Shown: in pieces, positions 33,910 to 44,521 of the stretch
How the letters are laid out: each line of letters starts with the position of its first letter
Position numbering within the stretch: position 1 is the stretch's first letter
Source: Lycium barbarum
Lineage: Eukaryota > Streptophyta > Magnoliopsida > Solanales > Solanaceae
Direction: 5' to 3'
DNA length: 64,000 nt
Assembly (NCBI RefSeq): GCF_019175385.1
Contig: NC_083344.1
Location: 64,666,782 to 64,730,781, forward strand
Program-made: the position numbers and the translations under genes
The notes under the pieces: model-generated
The model's database searches: none
The model's input: only the letters and a program-made list of their open reading frames with translations
Told to the model about the DNA's origin: nothing

Positions 33910-34235
33910 GAAGCTCAACTTCATGAATCGGCTCGTAGGGCTGAAGCCTCAGATGTTGTGGTCACAGGTATTGTCACTATTTGTTCTCTTGATGCGTATT
34001 TGTTGATCGATCCAAGTTCGAAATCTTTCTTTTGTAACTTCATACTTTACCCTTGATTTTTTTAGGGAACTCGAACAATTGTTGGAAACCTTTTTCTATG
34101 ATTACCCCTGCTAAAGTCCTTGTTATCGCCTCTAGAATATATAGAGACCGTGTTGTTGTAGTTAAGGGCCGTGAGACTACGTTTGATGTGCTTGAATTAG
34201 AAACAGTGAACCTTGATGTGATTTTTTGGGGATAG
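33910..34235 (+). pseudogene. Protease remnant of element D
   Basis: The frame from 33910 reads EAQLHESARRAEASDVVVTG then ICSLDAYLLIDPSS, the N-terminal half of the retrotransposon protease with its catalytic Asp (34009-34011). A stop falls near 34048. In another frame follow VIASRIYRDRVVVVKGRETT and LELETVNLDVIFWG with a stop at 34233, equivalent to the [11 protein letters not shown] region of element C. The next 200 bp match the C 3' UTR, so the whole RT-to-chromodomain block is missing at this point. No functional protein is expected. Upstream 33005-33900 shows no gag domain and no long frame. Confidence 0.75.
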
Positions 34236-34410
34236 ACTAGCTTTTCGAGTGTTACGAAACTCTGGATTGTCAATCAGAATTAGTTAGGCTTGTATGATGC
34301 GTTCATTATATGGTTAGTCATATCTTATCTTTGAAAATGATCCTCTTTGCAAAAGAACTTTAGAACTCTGGAAATTTGAGACTTAGTGAAAAATCTCAGG
34401 CCGTGATTTT

Positions 34411-34444
34411 CATTCGGGGATGAATGATCCTAAGGGTGGGATAA
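34411..34444 (+). other. Dyad element and polypurine tract of D
   Basis: CATTCG-GGGA-TGAATG (34411-34426) is followed by AAGGGTGGGATAA to 34444, abutting the 3' LTR. The arrangement parallels element C (18075-18110). Confidence 0.75.
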
Positions 34445-36895
34445 TGTAACATCTAATAAATCTGAGTTAGGTATGAATGTATTAAAACCGGTATTAACTT
34501 GATATTTTTGCTATATTAATCCATTCGGGATGAATTTGGTTGATAGGCAGTCTTTTTGATGTCAACTCAAATAGTGAAGTTCGTAAGAGTTCTCAAACTT
34601 GTCTAAATTTCAGTAGGTTTGACTTCTAAGCCAGTTCCGTGAAAATAGGTTGGGAATTTGGGAACACTTCTTCAATGAAAGTTGTATATCTTTGAATTAC
34701 CTTTCCAACAGTAGGTCGTCTAGCTCCAACGGATCTATGTGCTAGAAGTTATGCCCATTTTACTGAACATCATCTGTGCAGTATAAAATTTGGCGTGCGC
34801 GACGCCCTAGGCGGTGCCTTGGGCGGCGTCCCAGGCCAAATATTTAGGAAAATTAAAATTTTGATGCCGTTGAAATAGATACGCTCTGCACACCGCCTTG
34901 GGCGACGCCGTAGGTGACTCACCAAGACATTTTATGCCTGAAGCGATTTTTCCCGAATTTTATAAAAGCCTAACTTCGTTATATTCATTCCCACTTCGTT
35001 TTGACCGACTTTTTAAGAGGAAACAACCCTAGGGTTTCCCCAAAACATATAAGGTAAGTTCTTGATCAATTGTCATCATTACTTCATCAATCTAGCATCA
35101 AATTAACACTATTTCATCTTCCAAAAACCCTAGATTCTTAAAACCCACGAAAGAGAAGAAGAAAGGGACGTTTGGAGACTTTAAGATTCCTTTAATAAGG
35201 TGTGATCCTTGACTTTTCTAATGTTTAGACTAATGTAGGTTATCCTATGGGATTAGAATCCATGATTGATTCATGAAGTTTTCAAGAACACATTCTAGTC
35301 ATGAAAACCCCAACTTTCGTTGGTAAGAAGGGCTGATGGGTGGAAATAGGTTATAGTTCTAATCTCTCCTATCTAAAACTATTGTAGAATAATTGTTGGA
35401 TTGTGGGAAGTAAGCTTGAGTGGAAATTAAGGTATGTCTCTTTTAAAAAATCCTTTTTGACTATGAAGGTGATTTTTATGTCGCTTTTGAAAACCTTCTT
35501 TGGACGTATGTCTCTTTTTGGAAACCTTGTTTTGAATGTATATCTCCTTTTAAAAGTTCTTTATTGAATAAAAAGGTGAACTTTTCAGGATTTTGAACTC
35601 TATTTCATGCTTTGATAGTGGTTGATTACGTGAGGGGACAAACCAACATTAAACCTTGATTGTATTATCCTCTATATACATATATGAAATCATAATCATT
35701 TTCTTCTGTAAGAGATGATCAATAATGATGGTTAATTGTTGGTACTGATGTTTTATAATGAACTATGGCAATGGAATCTTGTATAAAGAAGTGGAAACAT
35801 TTTCAAGATTTTCTATGAAATTATGGATCTTTGTAATGGCATAATGAACCTTAATGCTAATTGTTGATGTGACTACCTTGAGGTGATTTGTAATTCGGCT
35901 TCTATGCTACGAACTATGTTGTTGTGTTTGGCCTAGCTACTCAAGAAGAAGGGTGGTCACTATGGATCCTAGTATGGTAATGCCTAGCCATTCGGGAAGA
36001 AGGGTGGCTACTGCCGGGTTCGCCTCCCGGGGTGCAGTTTATGCCTAGCTATTCAGGAGGAAGGATAGCCATCGAGAATTATATATTCAGGTGTGGTGCG
36101 CTATGTTTGGGGAACCTCTAAGGTCATCCCGTCGATGTTATTCATTCTTGGGCCGGTATTGGCAAGTGTGATATCCTTATCCTTTTATGGAACTGTTGTT
36201 GATAATCACGATCAATTTAAAAAGCATATTTGAAAGTTGTAACTTGACAAAAGACTTTATAATCAGTTTTGATAATTCCTATTGAGATACACAAGCTGAG
36301 TAACTGATTTCACCTTGTTTCATACTATCCTCAAAACTGATTTCTTTAAGTATTATTGTACTTTATTTTCATATTACTTGTTGTGCCCTAGGCACTCACT
36401 GAGTACGAAGTACTCAGGCATTCCATTGTCTTTTTTTATGGTATGTTAGGTAACAGAGAAGAGCAGGTTCTTAATACTCAAAACGCTCAGGAAGGACTTG
36501 TTATTGTTGCTGACTTAGTGAGCCCACATGTTCATTCGTGGGACACCCCTTATCATATTTATTTAATATTGTAGTTTTTTTTTTCGGGTTGTGTCCCGAT
36601 GTGTCAGACAATTACTCTTTATCATATATGCTCCATAGTACATTCTTGTGGGTAGTTGTTGAGTTTTCTTTAACTCTTGGGCGTTTGTCATGTTTTTATT
36701 AACTTTTATAACATTAAAGACTTCCGCTAATTTAATTCATATATCATGATTTGATTGTATTTATTTTATAAACTGTTGGAGGTGAATATTGAACCTGACG
36801 GGTTCAAGTGTTGTTACTGCATCTTTTAGGTTCTTCCGATGTTGTTCATGACGTCGGATGCCGGTCACGTCTACGGTGCGTTTTGGGGCGTGATA
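34445..36895 (+). repeat. 3' LTR of element D (2451 bp)
   Basis: TGTAACATCT...GGGGCGTGATA, followed by the GGAAC duplication. It parallels the 5' LTR throughout: U3 inverted repeats around 34795-34915, donor-like AAGGTAAGTTC near 35053, AAGGTATGTCTC near 35430, and three 22-nt hairpins at 35936, 35987 and 36048. The terminal CA is mutated to TA. Confidence 0.92.
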
Positions 36896-36900
36896 GGAAC
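36896..36900 (+). repeat. Right target-site duplication of element D
   Basis: GGAAC, identical to 30522-30526, marks the far side of the insertion into LTR F. Confidence 0.9.
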
Positions 36901-37165
36901 CAAACCGAATGCACACACAATTTATAAAAGACCATCCGGACTTTTCGGAATTGATGAATTCCCGAAAAAGGTCCGTTTACCCAACAGTCAACTTTGAGTC
37001 AACTCTTTTTCGCTTGAAGCCCAAATTTCCATAAAATCGCCCAAATCATATCCACAAACCTCGGGAAACATGTCAAAGGTCCCCTCAGGTGAAATGTGAG
37101 CTAACAAAACTCGGGAAGGGGTCAAAAGTATCGAAAAAGCAATAATGACCAAACGCGTCGTTACA
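36901..37165 (-). repeat. LTR F, right segment (U3 start)
   Basis: Continuation of LTR F after element D, ending at 37165 where the minus strand begins TGTAACGACGCG. The adjoining interior bears the same dyad class as the other elements, which supports this as the U3 start of a 3' LTR. Confidence 0.7.
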
Positions 37166-39844
37166 TCAGATATCAATTAAACAATCGCTCGTCCTCGAGC
37201 GACTAGGAAGAGAACGGGGAAAGATACCTGAGGCCGCAACAACTGGGGATATGTCGAACACATATCGGGCTCCTCCTATTAGGAAGGATTCTCACAGCTC
37301 AGAACTGAATCCCAATGAATGATACAGGAACCATCAGAATGGTACTTCTTCAACATAAAACCATGGAAGACCGGCAGAACACCTGACCGGTCTGGTGGGA
37401 AACTAACTCGTAAAACATAAGGTCAATACACCTCGAGCTCACTTGCCCTCCTTCCCAAATCCCATGACACCCTACATGGGTGTAACCTTCAGAAGAACTT
37501 GCTCGCTCACTTTACCAGTCACAACTCTCTAAACATAGCTCAAACTCCAATTCTCATATCTCCTAATTCGAATTTCCTCGCAACCGATCCACGAATAGAC
37601 AAATTGCTTTTGCTCAAATCCTTTGATTTGATAAAACCACAATACTGAACGCAATCAATAGGCCTCACAAACACCTTCCCAAACCAACGCAATCCTTTGA
37701 AACATGGCCATAAACCATAGCCCATTATTAACCGAGAAGTTATTGTGATTCCTCTAACCTTTCTTTCGCACTTGCTAAAGCCATTTTGCGCACCGCGATT
37801 TCATAGAAACACATGAACATACAAACCCGCACCTGAAAGCATGACTCACTCTTGCCAGAAAGAATCCTTGATCCATCTGAGATCTCTATGCAATCCCATC
37901 AAAACTGATCTTACTGACATCCAACTTGGCTAGTTCCAAGTCTTCTTAAACCTTCAAATCACAATACCGGAACCATGCCACTGAAAATCTCGCCGAGCAA
38001 AGTCCGTCGGATCCTAACTAGCCAATACAAAGACCTCTCGCACATCCATTCCTCCTTAAATCTATGCTAAGATCATTGTAAACGATTATTCTATCCAATT
38101 ACATGTCTCAGAAAATATCATCAAATCCACAAGAAAACCCTGTTAAAGCTCCGTAAATCTGTAACACATCAACTCTGAGCCGAAACGCATTGAATCCTTA
38201 AATATCTTCCTGGAGATATAACCATAGACATTTAAGCTTAACTTGAACAATGCTGACCCTAAATGAATGTACCACCCTTGAATACCACCAATAGTCACTC
38301 GAACTGACTCCAAAATTTTTGAAACCAGCCACAATACTACCACACATATATGGCGGCGAATTATAATCTTTTACCCACGCAAAACAAATCTTGTTTGCCA
38401 CCCTCGACTCCGAATGCTGAGTCCTATCCAAGCTGTCAACTTAGTACCGAAGAACTATACCTTATGATTGCAATCTTTATGCTTCTCATCCTTTTCCCCG
38501 ACATGCAAATTCGATACAGTCCCGAACTTTTCTTTGCAAAACTTGAAGCCTCATATGATAATCATCTAACCATTGAACCTCTCATTGTATCACCTCAATA
38601 TGCCTATAAATTTTTCGGAGGTATCCAATCTTTCAACTACCGCTCTAAACCTCACGTAATTACTCCCAAGTCCTTAATATCAAAAGTGCTCACCCACGCT
38701 ATCCCGTCAATATTACTTTCAACATAATACACTACCACGAATATGATCGCATCTCAAAAATATAACTCTAGCCTTCCTATAATAGGGATTTTCAGAATTC
38801 CTTTCCCTTAAACCACACAAACTCATCCACTGAAGAGTGTTATCAAAATTTTCAACTGCGAACCACACAAGCCACTTATATAAGCCTTAACATGTTGGTT
38901 ACCTTAAACTTGTTTCCCACTAATCGCTGATCACAAATCCTCACGAGATCTCGTCATATCGCTTGGTCCATTTCTGTAAATTCCTTCTTTAAGCTACTCA
39001 ACAATCACACCCCATCTGTAATATGTAGGAAAATGACACCGCAATCCATAATGACCCAAGAAATCCCCAAGATTTACCTTTTTCTAATCGATTCTCAATC
39101 AACTATACCGTTTCTTGACTCTTCAATTCATCAATTTCTGTTAGTTCACATAAACTGACATCGTCTGACTTTACCCGAACTCACTCAGTAGTCTATCACA
39201 TAATCATAAGTCTCTCACACTAGCTGAATTAGCCCGGAGATAAAAGTAGGCCATACACTCTATACATTATAGTTTTCCTTTAACTCACTCAGCTCTAAAC
39301 TGAAAATTCTCTAGATACAACATATCACATCGTCAGTCTTACTTATATGCTCATGTATCCCACTGAAGCGTCCTTGCCTGAATTCCCATTCTCAATTCCC
39401 GAAACGTTATCCCGAACTTAACTCAGTTAGCCCATTATTTATCTACATTTTTAAGCATCATTGTTTACTAATCCCTTAAGCATCATTGTTTACTAATCCC
39501 TTACTCAAAATTATTAACGTTACTAGTCCTGGAAGAATCACCTCTTACCTCAATTATCGAATCTGGACACCTCTAACCACTCGCATGACAATCCCTTCTT
39601 ATTCAATCACATAAGCCGAGTAATAACACCACTAGGAGCGGGATCTAGTCAAATTTTACACAATGAATACAAGGCCCCCTACCTTAGTCCAACATTAGGT
39701 GCAACACCTGATTAACCCTCCTGAGTACTAAACTTTTATACTGGCCCAACACTGATAATCATTCCATTAGGCAATCACTGGCCCTAGTAGCTCGCGACAC
39801 AATTGAAAATTCTAACTCATCCTTAAACTCTCAAGCTCATTCTT
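37166..39844 (-). pseudogene. Decayed interior of element F with integrase/chromodomain traces
   Basis: Just inside the LTR is the dyad TCGCTCG-TCCT-CGAGCGA (37185-37202). On the minus strand, fragments of the pol end appear in shifting frames: EQVLLKVTPM and GVMGFGKEGK (about 37520-37440), a MLKKYHSDGS-like stretch (about 37350) and EEEPDMCSTYPQLL (about 37275-37230). In the last, chromodomain residues between EEEP and the terminal YPQL are deleted. Further right no frame or motif is recognised. The + strand is pyrimidine-rich, as expected if the sense strand is minus. The polypurine tract is not recognisable. The 125-codon + frame at 38350-38727 has no family resemblance. The orientation is fairly secure; the extent is a guess bounded by LTR G. 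Confidence 0.5.
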
Positions 39845-40023
39845 GTCACGACCCAGCCCCGTGGGCCATGACTAGTGCCCGAGTTGGACACCCATATGTA
39901 TACCTGTTAGACCTAATCAGACTGACACTATAGATAACATAGGAATCGACATAGACCCAAAAGTCCTCGACGTCACATATCAAGATAATTTGTCCCCTGC
40001 GGAGTCTCAACCAATCACAACGA

Positions 40024-40180
40024 AATCAAATACGCAAGCCGACGAGGCTTCCACTATATATCATTACAATACGCAAGCCAACAAGGCTGCCACCACATGT
40101 CAATATACTACGCAAGCCGACAAGGCTGCCACTACGTATCGATAACATATGCAAGCCGGCAAGGCTGCCGCAACCAACAG
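40024..40180 (-). repeat. Tandem repeat of about 38 bp, four copies, in LTR G
   Basis: Four units of the form ACGCAAGCCGACAAGGCTGCCAC occur with starts near 40031, 40069, 40109 and 40149. In the first unit AAGCC/GGCTT form arms of a small hairpin; the later units have GGCTG. Another hairpin-rich part of the LTR. Confidence 0.8.
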
Positions 40181-40639
40181 AAACATCCGCAACAACTATA
40201 TAGACACAGCTGATCATAATCTATATACAACCCACACACATGTCTACAGACCTCTAAGAGTACAAACAGTGAAATATGACGGGACAGGGCCCCGTCATAC
40301 CCCTGGACAACCATATATAAATACATCAGAAGATCTGTACCAAAAGTCTAGGCTCCGGAACAACGGAGCTCTCCAAGACAGCTGACTGGAAATCCTAAGC
40401 TGGGGGATCAACAAACCGAGCGTCTGTACCTGCGGGCATGAAACGCAGCCCCCCGAAGAAAGGGGGTCAGTACGGAGTATGTACTGAGTATATAAAGCAT
40501 AGGAACATCAAGTACAGACGAATCATGAAAACCAGCCTCAATAATAGAATGCATCTGTGGCTAACATCTGAGAATATCTACGTAACTCTATATGACAGGA
40601 ACTGACTCTACGGCGTATGATAGGCATAGATTATAATAT

Positions 40640-40995
40640 AACTGATAGTGCTGTGGAACGTACAGCCCGATCCATATATAATATAATAGTGCCGAGGAAC
40701 GTCCGAGGAACGTACGGCCCGATCCATATATGATATAATAGTGCCGAGGAACGTACGGCCCGATCCATATATGATATAATAGTGCCGAGGAACGTACGAC
40801 CCGATCCAAAAATATAACTGATAGTGCTGTGGAACATACAGCCCGATCCATATATAATATAATAGTGCCGAGGAACGTACGACCCGATCCATAAATATAA
40901 CATGTTAGTGCTAAGGAACGTACGACCCGATTCATATATAATATAATATGTTAGTGCCGAGAAACGTACGACCCGATCCATATATAATAAAATAT
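40640..40995 (-). repeat. Tandem repeat of about 41 bp, eight copies, in LTR G
   Basis: Eight diverged units built on AGTGCCGAGGAACGTACGGCC with an AT-rich CCATATATAATATAATA spacer. One unit near 40691 has an internal partial duplication. The cores are inverted repeats whose arms change together: GCTGT/ACAGC in some units, GCCG/CGGC in others. Confidence 0.85.
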
Positions 40996-42247
40996 ATACA
41001 AATGCATGTAAAACTCGTAAAAGGATACTCTGCACCGCTCTGGTGACATAAGAAGCTAATATGAAAAGTCTCTGGGAGTTATGGACATAAAACATAGGAG
41101 GCCAACGATACAAATATCTCTACACTCTCTAAGAACAGAGTCTTTGGAACTTGCTTTCTCACTGTGTTCGTTCATATGATAAGGATCGTGCCAAAAAGAA
41201 AGAAAGGATAACTTTACATACCTGTTAAAGGTTAATCGTAATCACGTTTGCTTCGTCGCCCCTTTAGCCTATTTGATATGAAAGTAACGCTATCGTTAGT
41301 AAACTACACTTCCTAGCTCATAAATCTGTAACCAATCGCTTATAGGACTCATTCTTAAATTTTTACTTTCTTGATTAGGATTTTCATTAGTTAAGAACTT
41401 AACGAAAATCGGGCAGCATTTCCCCTATATACTCGCCTAACCCGAACTTCCAATTAACCTCTTGTTATCACAGCAATACCAACAATGATAATAATAGAGA
41501 TATGCATATAAAACCCTTACAATTCAGCCCATAAACAACTCTAACAATCCAACAACCCTTCTTAACCCCTTTCCAATCCAAATCGTTAACGTTTCAAGAT
41601 TATACACCGAACAACCCAACACACGCTTTGTATACTATACGTTATACACTTCTTTTTTCCAAATTTAGAATCCACATCAACAAAAAAACGACCACAACGA
41701 TAATAACAACATATGAACATAAATCATACTTTTAATCCTTTCAGCCCACAATTTCATATAACAACAATTTCATGCAATTTCTTACTTCCAATTTCACCCA
41801 ATCCAATTTTAATCCTTCCTTTACAACACCATTAATACAATTATATCACAAAATAATAAAATCTTACCTTAATTTTCTCAGAGGAATTTCTACACTTAAT
41901 TGCTCCAATTTCACAATTTCTTCTTCCTCAATTCAATATCCAATGTTGCTATCACCTCCTTGAACTTGTAATTCACTTGGAACTTGATCAAAATATGCAA
42001 CAAAAATTATTTTGCTCAATCACCATGGCTGGCTGAGAGCTTGGCAGCCATGGAAGTTTTTTTTTTTTTCTAACTTTAATTTTTGGTGAAATGAAAATGA
42101 ATTAGCAATTTGTTCACCATCTATTCCATATATATGGTTGTCCTCTAATGGACACGTGCCCCTCCCCCCCCCCCCCCCCCCCTTATGACTCACCAATTTA
42201 ATTTCTTGATTATATATTTTTTTTAAAATACGGGTGGGGCGCACAAC

Positions 42248-42304
42248 TTAATTAAATTAATTAATTAGTTTTAATTAAATTAATTAATTAGTTTTAATTA
42301 ATTA
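42248..42304. repeat. AT-rich short tandem repeat
   Basis: About two and a half copies of a 22-bp unit TTAATTAAATTAATTAATTA followed by GT, near the U3 start of LTR G (minus orientation). Confidence 0.75.
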
Positions 42305-42510
42305 CTAATCCTTACTTAATAGTATAATCATAATTAATTAGTTCCTAATCTCCAATAATATTTCTACACTAAATAAAATTTATAAACAATTTGTGTACTA
42401 ATTAAAATTGAGAATTAAAAGTTCCTATTTCATATCCGAAAATAATCCCGTCTTTACTTAAGTCGATTAGCTTGCGAATAACTCGACGTATAAAAATACG
42501 GGATATAACC

Positions 42511-44521
42511 TCCTTCCCCCCATTAGAACATTCGTCCTCGAATGTTAAACTAGTCCTGCACTTCCAATACTTCCTTAAATGTCCTTTTTATTGAATTATA
42601 CCTTTCACATGCCTCTTTCGTCGGTCGATTCCCTTCAATTTGTTATAATGCATCCCAGATCCCTAAGTAACCATTTCCGTAATATTTCCTCTTTCTGTTG
42701 CTTCTCGAAGTAATAATTCCACGTCATTGTCTTTATGGTTGACAGTTGTATTACCAGCTCTTCTGCGGGAATGTTACTCTCTCTCTTGTTTGCATATTGT
42801 TCAGTTGTACTGTCACTGATTGATTCGGACCTGTATCCATGGTGCACTTAGTCATAACTCGACTCTTTTTTTTTTTTATAGTTACTCCCTTAAGATGATG
42901 TATCGTTCACTTCACTTTGCCTTCTGATTTTTAAACAAGATCTTATAACGCGCAGATATCCCTCATCAATTTGTTAGACTTTGCAATCCATGGAGTACTT
43001 ATACCTCTGGTAACTTGTAGACCCTTCGTAACTTTACAAATAAAATGAAATTTTCCAAGGTTTAATTTTACTTCAATGACCTTATATTGCCTTGCTATTC
43101 CAATCTATATTCTGGAATATTCAGCCTCAGGTATCACTTCTCGACTTTCTCTTTAACTGTCATTTTGCTTTTAGCTCTTAATATCGATCCTTAGAGTTGG
43201 TTACCAAATAGCGCTAGAGTTTCCTCATTTTATAACTTCACATAGCCGCTCTGTGGTCTGTCTATTATCAATCGGTATAACTCCGAAAGAGTTCTTGATT
43301 TGACATATAAATTCACTGTCTTCTAGTAACCAGCTTGTCCTGCTCGTCTCGCTTAAGCTATTCCATAATTTCCCTTAATCCAACTTGTAACACTTTAGAC
43401 ATATTCTATTTCCCTTTTGCTCAGGTTTTGTTTTTAGTTTTCCTGTCACACATTATGTTGCAATCCTTACAAGAATATACGAAGGTGCTCAAATACCTTA
43501 GCGTCGTTTCACTAGTTTTTATGCTTTACCTCGCATTCTCTTCTTGTATCTCTCAATCAGTGTCGGGGGTCAACTATGGCCATGTCCTATTTGCCCTCCG
43601 TACTAATTCTATCTCGGTACTTTGACTCAAATCATCTTACACCTTTTCTTAATGTATCAAAAATTTCACAACCACATTATCATTACTGAATCCTTACTCT
43701 TCTCATCAAGTACTCACTTGGTCTCATTCCCAGCATACAAATATTCGTAGGTTGCATAACCATTTTTGTACAACTTGCACAAATTGTATCCAGTCTTAGT
43801 CATAATCTTTCCTTCTCCTGGTTCATTATACCTTATATAACTCATCCGTACTGAAATTCGCTCGTAGTCTATCTTGTCATACTCCTTTCCCTTCCTTTAT
43901 TCACCCCTTTGACTTTCTCACTTCCTGCTATAGGAGATTTTCTATCCCTTCACTTTGTTCCTTATAAGTCGCAATCTCATTAGTGCACAACCCGATTGCC
44001 AAAGCCTAACCTGTATTCTAGTATAGTATTGCTGTCCTTCATAATACCTCTTAAGTTACTCGTTACCATTCTCTTATCGTACTCTTTCTTTTTAAAAGCA
44101 CCCACTTTTTAATGCCATATCATTTAAGATCTTTACAGATGCTTCTCTGCACCATCTCAAATACCATCCTGACTTCTATCCATTCATTGCTGGCTTCCGG
44201 ATCTTACTAACTTGTCCCTATTTCTAATCTCAATTTCATTTGATCTCTTTTCTAATTCACTTGGTATACTGTACCATACTCACGTCTTTTTTTATAATGT
44301 ATAACTTTGAATATCCACACACGAACCCATAATCAAAATCAGGAAACGACGAGAACCTTTCGATATATAGTACAAAATCTTATCTGATGGTTGGTACTCG
44401 AGTAATGTAATTAGGTAGCACTTATATTCTGATGATAAGTGTCCCAAGCTTTCTTATAACACTATCTTTATCCTAACGGATATCATCTGTTTCTTTTAAT
44501 AAATTCACTATACATCAGTTG
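42511..44521 (-). other. Decayed interior of element G
   Basis: It begins with the complement of a polypurine tract (TCCTTCCCCCC) and the dyad ACATTCG-TCCT-CGAATGT (42528-42545). The remaining ~1.9 kb is pyrimidine-rich on the + strand with no recognisable pol motif; the 70-codon minus frame at 42635-42847 and the 96-codon + frame at 43335-43625 resemble nothing I know. I infer ancient pol or 3' non-coding DNA of element G, ended by element H at 44522. Confidence 0.4.

Larger units (their letters stand above)
30527..36895 (+). mobile_element. Element D, complete but internally deleted Ty3/Gypsy retrotransposon
   Basis: Two LTRs of 2428 and 2451 bp flank only 1490 bp of interior with PBS, leader, a protease remnant, 3' UTR, dyad and polypurine tract. 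RT, RNase H and integrase are absent, so D is non-autonomous. The LTRs and 3' UTR are of the element C type. The first 140 bp of the LTRs differ at roughly one base in nine; elsewhere they look closer. D sits in LTR F with the duplication GGAAC. Confidence 0.92.
39845..42510 (-). repeat. LTR G of a minus-strand element (about 2666 bp)
   Basis: The + sequence starts TGTCACGACCCAGCCCCGTG, nearly the complement of the ends of LTRs A and H, and ends ACGGGATATAACC (minus: TTATATCCCGT, as LTR A). It is a 3' LTR, because a C-rich (minus G-rich) tract and the dyad follow at 42511-42545. Inside are two tandem-repeat arrays, the three-hairpin module at 40430-40486, donor-like sites (minus; near 41218 and 41869), GGGCAGCATTTCCCC near 41411, and promoter-like sequence: CCATATATATGG (42127-42138), CACGTG (42153-42158) and a 19-C run (42164-42182). 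Repeat-derived frames at 40588-41113 are not genes. Confidence 0.8.

Noticed and set aside
38350..38727. 125-codon + frame with a hydrophobic stretch
   Set aside because: Antisense to the decayed interior of element F, with no recognisable domain and no upstream context; best explained by chance in pyrimidine-rich DNA.
40640..40995. Possible CRISPR-like repeat array
   Set aside because: Repeats are diverged and contiguous with AT-rich linkers rather than unique spacers, in a plant LTR; it is a tandem repeat.
40588..41113. Overlapping minus frames of 94-160 codons with repeated VVRSSALLYYIWIG-like peptides
   Set aside because: They arise from the 41-bp tandem repeat, which happens to lack stops in several frames; different frames are open at once.
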